From: an uncultured Erysipelotrichaceae bacterium
GTDB taxonomy: Bacteria; Bacillota_I; Bacilli_A; Erysipelotrichales; Erysipelotrichaceae
Assembly (NCBI GenBank): GCA_902795525.1
Contig: CADBLN010000089.1
Coordinates: 1 to 5,050, forward strand
Direction of reading: 5' to 3'
DNA length: 5,050 bases
A program made the translations under genes and the position numbers. Under the pieces are notes generated by a model that made no database searches, was not told the DNA's origin, and saw only the letters and a list, made by a program, of their open reading frames with translations. Of this stretch, positions 1 to 5,050 are shown in pieces; positions within the stretch are counted from its first letter, which is position 1, and every line of letters starts with the position of its first letter.

Positions 1-2
1 AT

Positions 3-395
3 GGTTTTAAAATCAGATTAGGTCACTATGACATTGAAATGATTGAGAAGGTTTATACAGATTATACTGCTGAACAAAGGATGTTACTATCAACTAGAGG
101 TGGCAGTAGGATGATGAGTGGTGAAGAAGCAATCAAACCAATCTTTGATGATTACAAGGCACTTGAACCAGGTGAGCAACAAGATAATGCAGTTTGGAAA
201 GCTAGATTAAAGAGAGAATACTGGCAAATACAGGAAGTAATAAAGCAAAAGAAAGAAGTGTATTACTTTGGACCAATGTATAAAGAATTAATAATGGAAA
301 TTCTAAGACTTCATCCAGACTTAAAGAAACAAATAGAATTTGTGTGTGTGAGGATGGAGACAGAGTTTCAACTGCGGATGTTGATGCGTTATTAG
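3..395 (+). CDS. C-terminal part of an unrecognised protein (5' end outside the window)
   Basis: The frame is open from the left edge, so the methionine at 39 is probably internal; about 130 residues are visible. The visible part is soluble and charged, with no membrane segment or signal peptide. It is rich in Lys, Glu and aromatic residues, and contains the stretch RGGSRMMSGEEA and a likely helix KREYWQIQEVIKQKKEVYYF. I do not recognise the family and claim no function. The last residues after the (TG)5 tract at 341-350 (VRMETEFQLRMLMRY) look like out-of-frame translation. Two bases fewer, or one more, would give a more protein-like ending, EDGDRVSTADVDALLVNVDKN, with a stop at 413-415. The gene may therefore be a slippage variant or carry a recent frameshift. 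It ends just before the abiE promoter, and its true stop would overlap the -35 box. Confidence 0.55.
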   Translation, partial: GFKIRLGHYDIEMIEKVYTDYTAEQRMLLSTRGGSRMMSGEEAIKPIFDDYKALEPGEQQDNAVWKARLKREYWQIQEVIKQKKEVYYFGPMYKELIMEILRLHPDLKKQIEFVCVRMETEFQLRMLMRY

Positions 396-411
396 TTAAT
401 GTAGATAAGAA

Positions 412-439
412 TTGATATTCACAATTATTATGATATAAT
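412..439 (+). promoter_or_regulatory. Sigma-A-type promoter of the abiE operon
   Basis: A TTGATA box at 412-417 and a perfect TATAAT at 434-439 are separated by 16 bases, close to the consensus for the housekeeping sigma factor. Transcription would start around 445-447, giving a leader of about 50 bases before abiEi. It is the only strong promoter seen upstream of the three genes abiEi, abiEii and DUF4238. Confidence 0.75.
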
Positions 440-441
440 AT

Positions 442-468
442 TAACGTAAATAAGAGAAAAAAACGTTA
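442..468 (+). promoter_or_regulatory. Inverted repeat over the transcription start, candidate AbiEi operator
   Basis: The arms TAACGT (442-447) and ACGTTA (463-468) are perfect complements around 15 A-rich bases. A second offset pair, CGTAA (445-449) and TTACG (466-470), overlaps them. The repeat lies directly downstream of the -10 box, where a bound repressor would block transcription. AbiEi proteins are known to bind inverted repeats in their own promoter and repress the operon; that this repeat is the site is inference. A long-looped RNA hairpin is less likely. Confidence 0.45.
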
Positions 469-494
469 CGAATATATCAAAAAAGGTGAAGGTT

Positions 495-1145
495 ATGACA
501 TACATTGAAGTTGTTAAGAAGTACATTGAACAGCAAAACATTGGTGATCCTATTTATGTAGATGATATAGCTTTAATTGTGGCAAAGCATTTTAACTTAG
601 ATAAAAAGAAAGCACTAGCAGCCACAAGTGTAGCGATTAAAAGAATCATGGATGGTAATAAGATAAATAATCTTAGATTCTATCAGAAAGGGATTTATTA
701 TTTGTGTAATACAACTGCTTTTGGAGAAACAGGTATCAACAAGAATAAACTTATTGAAGATAGGTATATTGCCAATGATAATGGATATGAAACAGGATTA
801 GGCTTCTTAAATAAATTAGGCTTAACAACTCAAATACCTAATCAAATTGTCATTTCTACAAATAAAGCTAAAGAATGTCAAAGAGATAATACAAAACTTG
901 GTATTAAGGTTGTACCACCTAAAACTCAAATCACAAATGAGAATAAGAAGTATCTACAAGTGCTGGATGTATTTGAATTTATCGAAAAAGCACCAGTAGA
1001 TGCCGAAAAACCTTATCAGTTAGTTAATGATTACATTGATAGAAATAAGTTGGATTATAGAAAACTTTTGTCTTTAGCTAATCAATATTATCCTAAAAGG
1101 ATTCTTTTACAATTAGCTAAAACAGCAGAAGCAGGAGGCATTTAA
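495..1145 (+). CDS. abiEi: AbiEi-family type IV antitoxin / transcriptional repressor
   Basis: This is the antitoxin of an AbiE abortive-infection or toxin-antitoxin pair (216 residues). Known AbiEi proteins repress their own operon through an N-terminal winged helix and counteract AbiEii through the C-terminal part without stable binding. Residues 1-75 look like the winged helix, ending in FYQKGIYYL. Residues 97-124 carry the family-typical block GYETGLGFLNKLGL followed by IPNQIVISTNK. The C-terminal third is helical (VLDVFEFIEKAP, LLSLANQYYPKRILLQLAKT). Length suits the shorter DUF6088-like form. I chose the ATG at 495 because AGGTGA at 484-489 gives a 5-base spacing; the GTG at 486 lies inside that site. 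The stop is separated from abiEii by a single base, so translation is probably coupled. The gene looks intact. Confidence 0.88.
   Translation: MTYIEVVKKYIEQQNIGDPIYVDDIALIVAKHFNLDKKKALAATSVAIKRIMDGNKINNLRFYQKGIYYLCNTTAFGETGINKNKLIEDRYIANDNGYETGLGFLNKLGLTTQIPNQIVISTNKAKECQRDNTKLGIKVVPPKTQITNENKKYLQVLDVFEFIEKAPVDAEKPYQLVNDYIDRNKLDYRKLLSLANQYYPKRILLQLAKTAEAGGI
1133..1138 (+). promoter_or_regulatory. Strong ribosome binding site of abiEii inside the end of abiEi
   Basis: A perfect AGGAGG lies eight bases before the ATG at 1147, within the last codons of abiEi. It fixes the abiEii start and suggests that the toxin is translated efficiently and coupled to antitoxin translation. Confidence 0.8.
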
Positions 1146-1146
1146 G

Positions 1147-2121
1147 ATGAAACTACATTTAGATAAAGATGCATTTGGTGTTCTAATAAATAATGTTCAT
1201 AGCAGAACTGGATTTAGAACTGATGTTTTGGAGAAGGATTACTATGTCATGTTGATTTTAGAAGAGTTAGCTAAGAAACAGCAAGAAGGACTTCCTGCTT
1301 ATTTTAAAGGTGGCACAGCTCTTTATAAATCGTTAAAAACAACCAATAGATTTTCAGAAGATATTGATTTATCTGTGGATACAAGAAACTGCTCAAGAAC
1401 ACAAAACGATAAAAGACTTGAACAAGCAACAAAGAGATACACAACATTAGAGAGAATTACTGAAAAAGGTAGAACAAATAGATCCGAAGTCATAGCTGTC
1501 TATGGATATAGTCCTATTACAGTTATTGACGCTAATGATGAATTACAAAGATTCGGAAAGGTTAAAGTTGAAGCGACATCGTTTACGATAAGTGAACCAG
1601 TTGATGATTTATTAGTAACTGCGATGTTATATGATTATGCAAATGATGATGAAAAAAGAGTATTAGAAGATAAGTACGATGTAAAACCATTTAGTATAAA
1701 AACCATGACATTACAACGTATATTTGTGGATAAGCTATTTGCTGCTGAGGCATATGTGGGAAGATCATTAGATCCGCATAAAGCATTTGAAGCAGCTAAA
1801 CATATTTATGATCTTTCTATTTTAAGTACACATCCAACAATCGTTGAGCTAATTAAAAACGAAGAACAACTTGAATACTTGTTAAGAATCAGACTTCAAG
1901 AAGAATTGGAAAGATTGGATGGTATTCCTAATAAACATCCTAAAGATTTCTCTTTCTTCAATGACATTGAAAGTGATGAAAGCATAAAAACAGCATATAC
2001 AACAATGCAAAAACAATACATATTCAAAAAAGAAGACTATATTGAGTATGATAAAGCAATTACGACAGTAAAAAGGCTTGAGAAAGAACTGAGAAGGAAT
2101 AAGGTGTGGCTAAAAATATAA
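1147..2121 (+). CDS. abiEii: AbiEii-family nucleotidyltransferase toxin (DUF1814)
   Basis: This is the toxin partner of AbiEi (324 residues). AbiEii proteins are cytoplasmic nucleotidyltransferases of the DNA polymerase beta superfamily. They use nucleotides to arrest growth, and the related MenT toxins add nucleotides to tRNA. The signature is clear: FKGGTALYKSL at residues 53-63 (the glycine-rich nucleotide-binding motif), then SEDIDLS at 70-76 with metal-binding D72 and D74. The strand KVKVEATSF (138-146) may supply a third acidic residue. VDKLFA (194-199, K196) and HIYDLSIL (219-226, D222) match the downstream conserved Lys and Asp motifs. The early LEKDYYV (28-34) is also typical. Everything needed for activity appears present. 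It begins one base after abiEi and has its own AGGAGG. No terminator separates it from the DUF4238 gene downstream. Confidence 0.92.
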   Translation: MKLHLDKDAFGVLINNVHSRTGFRTDVLEKDYYVMLILEELAKKQQEGLPAYFKGGTALYKSLKTTNRFSEDIDLSVDTRNCSRTQNDKRLEQATKRYTTLERITEKGRTNRSEVIAVYGYSPITVIDANDELQRFGKVKVEATSFTISEPVDDLLVTAMLYDYANDDEKRVLEDKYDVKPFSIKTMTLQRIFVDKLFAAEAYVGRSLDPHKAFEAAKHIYDLSILSTHPTIVELIKNEEQLEYLLRIRLQEELERLDGIPNKHPKDFSFFNDIESDESIKTAYTTMQKQYIFKKEDYIEYDKAITTVKRLEKELRRNKVWLKI

Positions 2122-2186
2122 TATGATGAGATGGAATTAAGAAAAAGAAGGACTATAGAAAATAAAAAGAGAGTGAGAATTCAAAG

Positions 2187-3092
2187 ATGAAGAAAGAACC
2201 TATAAAGCATCATTATATTCCACAATTCATTTTAAGAAACTTTTGTTTTGATAATAAAAACCATCTCTATTTTCAGGACAAAAATACTGGACATGTTTCG
2301 GTAAGAGAAACGAGAGATGTTTTTATGAGTAGAAATCTATATAGAGATGAAATAAATAGTCCTGATGATCCTACAAAACTAGAACTCGACTTCTCCAAAT
2401 ATGAAGGAGAAATATCTAAATTGATCAAAAACAAGTTTATTAGTCAAAACAGTATTTCTCTTACAAAAGAAGAAAATGATAGTTTATTGCTGTTTCTTGC
2501 TATTATGGGTATTAGATCTGAGAGAGTTCAGAAAATGACATTTGGTAATGAAACCTCTAAAGTAAATACTGAGTTTTACTCAATGTATCAGGAAGATGGA
2601 AATCTTACAGATTTTTGGAAAAGAAATCTAGGAATACTAGTTAATTGCCGATCATTAAAAGAAGTTTTAGATAATGATAATATTGATGATCCTATTAAAC
2701 TATTTATGCAGAGGGATACAATTGGTTTATCAGGTAAATATCTTATTGTTGTTGAAAAACGAGGACCAAAAGATTTCATATTAGGAGATACATATCCAAT
2801 CATTTTTAGTGAGTTCAATGATTTATTGGGGGCTGAATTAGACATGTATTCTATATTCCCAATTTCTCCAACTAGGGCAATCATTTTAGCAAGCAATGGT
2901 GTAGATGGGGCACCAGAAACAGTAAGAATTTTAAGTAATGAAGTTCTTAAAAAACCATCATTAAGTTCTGATGGTCGTCATATAGTGATTAAATTGAAGA
3001 GAGTATATCAAGGAGTAGTGGAATATATTAACTCAAGTATTATTGAGAATTCAAACATTGGGTGGATATTCCAAGATAAAGAAAAAATATAA
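2187..3092 (+). CDS. DUF4238 domain protein of unknown function
   Basis: The 301-residue protein opens with HHYIPQFILRNF at residues 8-19, the hallmark of DUF4238 (H-Y-[IV]-P-[QR]-x-[LY]-L-[RK]-x-F). Further family-like blocks follow: an aromatic strand NHLYFQDKNTG (25-35), an acidic helix FSKYEGEISKLI (69-80), FILGDTYPIIF (197-207, where relatives often have F-x-x-S-D-x-P), and YSIFPISPTRAIIL (221-234). There is no signal peptide or membrane segment, so it is probably cytoplasmic. The biochemical role of DUF4238 is not established; the conserved histidines could suggest metal binding or catalysis, but that is a guess. The ribosome binding site is only fair (GAGAG near 2169-2173). It lies 65 bases after abiEii with no promoter or terminator evident between them, and an intrinsic terminator follows its stop, so it is likely the last gene of the abiE operon. 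The full family length appears present. Confidence 0.85.
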   Translation: MKKEPIKHHYIPQFILRNFCFDNKNHLYFQDKNTGHVSVRETRDVFMSRNLYRDEINSPDDPTKLELDFSKYEGEISKLIKNKFISQNSISLTKEENDSLLLFLAIMGIRSERVQKMTFGNETSKVNTEFYSMYQEDGNLTDFWKRNLGILVNCRSLKEVLDNDNIDDPIKLFMQRDTIGLSGKYLIVVEKRGPKDFILGDTYPIIFSEFNDLLGAELDMYSIFPISPTRAIILASNGVDGAPETVRILSNEVLKKPSLSSDGRHIVIKLKRVYQGVVEYINSSIIENSNIGWIFQDKEKI

Positions 3093-3098
3093 TTCCAA

Positions 3099-3122
3099 GG
3101 CAGATATAAATCTGCTTTTTTT
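3099..3122 (+). terminator. Intrinsic terminator of the abiE-DUF4238 operon
   Basis: The stem arms GCAGAT (3100-3105) and ATCTGC (3110-3115) enclose a four-base loop, ATAA, and are followed directly by seven T (3116-3122). The stem can be extended by a G-U pair and A-U pairs. It starts seven bases after the DUF4238 stop, which marks the 3' end of the operon. Confidence 0.9.
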
Positions 3123-3707
3123 CTTATAAATCCAATTGAAACTCCTTTTGCCATTGAAAATCTATGCGAGGAATACAATAAAACGACAGGAGAATATGGT
3201 ATTGATCCATTGTTGGTTATTCCTGTGTTCATTCATGATTTTCTCTGTATTCATCCCTTCAATGATGGTAACGGAAGAATGTCAAGGCTATTAACAACGC
3301 TGTTGCTTTATAAATCCGGCTATGTAGTAGGAAGATATGTTTCGTTGGAAAAAAAGATCCAGTTAACAAAACCGGAATACTACAATGCGCTGTCAGTAAG
3401 TTCCCAAGGGTGGCACGAAGACAAAAATGATGATACGCAATTTATCATTTATTTGTTAGGAACCATATTGGCAGCGTACCGTGATTTTGAACAGCGTGTT
3501 AATCTTGTTTCAAACAAGATGAGTGCAAAAGAAATGGTGATAAGAGCAGTCACCAACCAGATTGGCAAATTTACAAAGACGGACATAATGGAACTGTGTC
3601 CGGAAATCGGGTCGAGTTCAGTAGAAGCTTCTCTTAAACAATTGTGTGAAGAAAAGATCATTGAAAAACGCGGTGGAGGTCGTTCGACATATTATGTAAG
3701 ATCATGA
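3117..3707 (+). pseudogene. 5'-truncated Fic-family AMP-transferase remnant
   Basis: The reading frame encodes the C-terminal part of a Fic protein of the roughly 330-390-residue class. The first Fic-like residues (LINPIETPFAIENLCEEYN) begin at the terminator T-tract. They correspond to the P-x-x-P-x-E-T-P segment before the catalytic helix, so roughly 150-200 N-terminal residues, including the usual inhibitory helix, are absent. The active-site motif HPFNDGNGR is intact at 3252-3278. After it come a helical region (FIIYLLGTILAAYRDFEQRV) and a winged-helix tail ending in GGGRSTYYVRS, a normal C-terminus for this family. The only in-frame start candidate is a TTG at 3210 without a well-spaced ribosome binding site (AGGAGA is 16 bases away), and a strong terminator lies directly upstream, so expression is doubtful. 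G+C is about 41% at 3541-3660, well above the preceding genes. Fic enzymes transfer AMP from ATP to hydroxyl groups; a truncated core might fold but would lack inhibition. Confidence 0.85.
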
Positions 3708-3741
3708 TAATCTCATAAAACTGCGTTATAATTGGGAGAAT

Positions 3742-3751
3742 AACAATTGTT
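3742..3751. repeat. Perfect 10-bp palindrome AACAATTGTT between direct GGGAG repeats
   Basis: The palindrome sits midway between two GGGAG copies (3734-3738 and 3754-3758), 20 bases apart. A TATAAT at 3779-3784, about 28 bases further on, could be the -10 box of a promoter for the gene at 3862, although no good -35 box is at the right distance. The dyad could be an operator for that gene, but an AT-rich 10-mer may also arise by chance. Confidence 0.3.
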
Positions 3752-3861
3752 CTGGGAGTTTAATGAGAAAAAGCAATGTATAATAAACACTATTTTTATG
3801 TGATGGTTTGTTAGACCTATATGAAAGATAGAGGCTATAGTATATCGGAGAATTGGTTGTT

Positions 3862-4178
3862 ATGACGCAAAGGAAACAATTTTACCATGGAAGTATTGTT
3901 AAAGATTTAAACGTTGTTCTTGCAAATGCAAAATCTCATGTTGATAGGAGTAATGTCGCCTATTTTACAACAGATCGTGTTTATGCATTGATTTGTTGCA
4001 GAAGCAGAGAAGAAAATTCGTTACCATGGGACTCAGGGATGGCATCCAACACTACTATGAACGATTTCCTGATCAATTAAAAATCATGTATGATGGCAAG
4101 GAAGGGTTCATATATTGTCCAAAATTCGATGTTCAACTAATAAACACGGTTGGATATACATGGGAGAGTAGTAATTGA
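3862..4178 (+). pseudogene. Frameshifted YHGS-type protein, possibly ADP-ribosyltransferase-like
   Basis: Two overlapping frames together encode one protein-like product of about 105 residues. The first begins at the ATG at 3862 (CGGAG at 3846-3850 is a moderately placed ribosome binding site) with FYHGS at residues 7-11 and VAYFTTDRVYALI at 32-43. The second carries FVTMGLRDGIQHYYERFPDQLKIMY and GFIYC. From memory, these blocks occur in this order in one family of short Clostridia proteins of about 190 residues. Restoring one A to the AAAA at 4013-4016 joins the frames as E-E-K-F-V-T. The Y-H-G-S and Y-F-T-T spacing resembles the H-Y part of PARP-like folds, but this function is only inferred. 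As it stands, the first frame stops at 4080. The second ends in a TGA inside the inverted repeat at 4176, so the C-terminal part also seems lost. Confidence 0.6.
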
Positions 4179-4223
4179 GCTGAACCCCTCTATTAGGTTG
4201 TCCTAATTTTGGGGTTCATCTCA
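4176..4223. repeat. Nested inverted repeat: terminator-like hairpin or insertion-element scar
   Basis: The outer arms TGAGCTGAACCCC (4176-4188) and GGGGTTCATCTCA (4211-4223) pair over 13 bases with one mismatch. Inside them, after symmetrical three-base bulges (TCT/TTT), ATTAGG (4192-4197) and CCTAAT (4202-4207) pair around a four-base loop, TTGT. Six T follow at 4237-4242, 14 bases downstream, which is later than in a textbook terminator. Read on the minus strand, the right arm runs TGAACCCCAAAATTAGGACA, which resembles ends of IS3-family elements. A short non-autonomous element or fused terminal-repeat scar is therefore an alternative. The left arm supplies the stop of the upstream broken gene. 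Confidence 0.6.
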
Positions 4224-4267
4224 GTCGATAGGCCTCTTTTTTGTTGTGTTTTTGAATAAAAATGTGT

Positions 4268-4307
4268 AAGATAATAAGTAAGATAATAAGCAAGATGAGG
4301 ATAATAA
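4268..4307 (+). repeat. Short tandem repeat in the leader of the second Fic gene
   Basis: AAGATAATAAGT (4268-4279) and AAGATAATAAGC (4280-4291) are adjacent 12-base copies with one difference. A degenerate third unit, AAGATGAGGATAATAA (4292-4307), contains the GAGG ribosome binding site, seven bases before the ATG at 4308. Changes in copy number would alter the leader. ATAAT-like -10 boxes occur in the repeats, but none has a convincing -35 box. Confidence 0.55.
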
Positions 4308-5050
4308 ATGGATAAGTACATACCACCATACACAATAACAGAAAGAATTCTTAAACTGGTTTCCGAAATCTCGGAAAAGATTGGAAAGATAACCGGACGC
4401 AGTGAAAAAGTATCTGAAGTTCATCTCAGACGAAACAACAGAATTCGCTCCATTCATTCATCGTTGAAGATAGAAGCAAATTCATTATCTCTTTCTGAAG
4501 TCAGAGATGTTTTGAACGGTCATATTGTTTTAGGAGACCGAAAGGAAATACAGGAAGTAAAAAATGCTTATGCTGCGTATGAATTGATTCCTGAGATTGA
4601 TCCATTCAGCATAGAGGATCTGAAGAAACTGCATGGAATCATGACATATGGGACTGTTGATGAGTCAGGAGAATTCAGAAGAGGAAATGAAGGGGTTTTC
4701 TCTGGCGACAGATGTATTTTTATTGCGCCACCTCCTGAACTTGTGCCAGGACTTATACAGAATCTGTTTGGCTGGATGAATAGTAATAGTGACATAATTC
4801 ACCCGCTGATAATGAGTGCAGTATTTCATTATGAATTTGTCTTCATTCATCCGTTTTCAGATGGCAATGGCAGAATGGCCAGACTGTGGCATACGGCAAT
4901 ATTGAGCAGATGGAAAAATGAGTTTGAATACATTCCTTTGGAAAGTCAGATTGAGAAATATCAGCAGGAGTATTATGATTCCATTGAAAAATGCCATGTT
5001 AATGGTAACTCAACTGTATTCATAGAATTCATGCTGGATATGATTAATCA
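4308..5050 (+). CDS. Fic-family AMP-transferase (3' end outside the window)
   Basis: This protein would transfer AMP (or another nucleotide moiety) from ATP to Ser, Thr or Tyr of a target protein in the cytoplasm. From the ATG at 4308, 247 residues run to the right edge without a stop. Residues 46-62 (IRSIHSSLKIEANSLSL) form the N-terminal inhibitory helix, motif S-x-x-x-E with S52 and E56; the usual following Gly or Asn is Ala57, with Asn58 next. FIAPPPELV (138-146) is the target-binding flap. HPFSDGNGR (181-189, bases 4848-4874) is the complete active-site motif, with H181 as the catalytic base. The tail STVFIEFMLDMI fits this subfamily, which usually ends with a winged-helix domain that would lie beyond the edge. 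Because inhibition is built in, no separate antitoxin is expected. GAGG at 4297-4300 supports the start. It is unlike the Fic remnant at 3117 outside the core, so it is not a recent duplicate. Confidence 0.92.
   Translation, partial: MDKYIPPYTITERILKLVSEISEKIGKITGRSEKVSEVHLRRNNRIRSIHSSLKIEANSLSLSEVRDVLNGHIVLGDRKEIQEVKNAYAAYELIPEIDPFSIEDLKKLHGIMTYGTVDESGEFRRGNEGVFSGDRCIFIAPPPELVPGLIQNLFGWMNSNSDIIHPLIMSAVFHYEFVFIHPFSDGNGRMARLWHTAILSRWKNEFEYIPLESQIEKYQQEYYDSIEKCHVNGNSTVFIEFMLDMIN

Noticed and set aside
1..21. ATG at position 1
   Set aside because: It runs into TAG after six codons; the coding frame here is the one starting at base 3, which is open to the window edge.
486..494. GTG at 486 as the start of abiEi
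   Set aside because: The GTG is part of the AGGTGA ribosome binding site that serves the ATG at 495.
2588..2896. Minus-strand open frame of 102 codons
   Set aside because: It lies wholly inside the DUF4238 gene, whose conserved motifs prove the plus frame; the minus translation resembles no family.
3008..3232. Minus-strand open frame of 74 codons
   Set aside because: It crosses the end of DUF4238, the terminator and the start of the Fic remnant and has no protein-like motif.
3449..3661. Minus-strand open frame of 70 codons
   Set aside because: It is antisense to the C-terminal winged-helix part of the Fic remnant; nothing supports translation.
4268..4307. CRISPR array
   Set aside because: The units are 12 bases, directly adjacent and without spacers.
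4221..4457. Minus-strand open frame of 78 codons with a hydrophobic stretch
   Set aside because: The apparent hydrophobicity comes from the T/A-rich leader read backwards, and it overlaps the clearly coding start of the intact Fic gene.
4568..4850. Two overlapping minus-strand open frames
   Set aside because: Both lie antisense to the conserved core of the intact Fic gene.

Overview
The window reads as chromosome or integrated mobile DNA of a low-GC Gram-positive bacterium (Bacillota; gut Clostridia or Erysipelotrichia would fit). The reasons are the AT-rich coding, strong AGGAGG-type ribosome binding sites, a TTGATA/TATAAT promoter, U-tract terminators, and the combination of AbiE, DUF4238 and Fic genes typical of accessory regions. 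All recognisable genes lie on the + strand. No rRNA, tRNA, CRISPR array or transposase gene was seen.

Layout. (1) Positions 1-415 hold the C-terminal end of an unrecognised gene that enters from upstream; its reading frame changes at a (TG)5 tract near its end. (2) Positions 412-3122 form one well-bounded transcription unit. It has a sigma-A-type promoter with an overlapping inverted repeat, abiEi (type IV antitoxin and repressor), abiEii (nucleotidyltransferase toxin), a DUF4238 gene 65 bases downstream, and a clean intrinsic terminator. (3) From about 3117 the sequence is the C-terminal part of a Fic AMP-transferase with no N-terminal half, so it is a remnant. (4) Positions 3862-4178 hold a short YHGS-type, possibly ADP-ribosyltransferase-like, gene with an apparent one-base deletion. 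It ends inside a nested inverted repeat (4176-4223). (5) From 4308 to the right edge runs an intact but incomplete second Fic gene with both the inhibitory motif and the catalytic motif.

How it fits together. The centre is an apparently intact abortive-infection or toxin-antitoxin cassette with its own promoter and terminator. DUF4238 is its third, uncharacterised member. It lies among genes that are cut or frameshifted (the Fic remnant, the YHGS gene and possibly the left-hand gene). Base composition also changes: the abi/DUF4238 part is about 28% G+C in sampled lines, whereas the Fic parts are 40% or more. This suggests the cassette was acquired separately and now abuts older decaying DNA. 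The best candidate for something undescribed is the AbiEi-AbiEii-DUF4238 unit. The family calls come from sequence motifs read by eye; no database search was possible.
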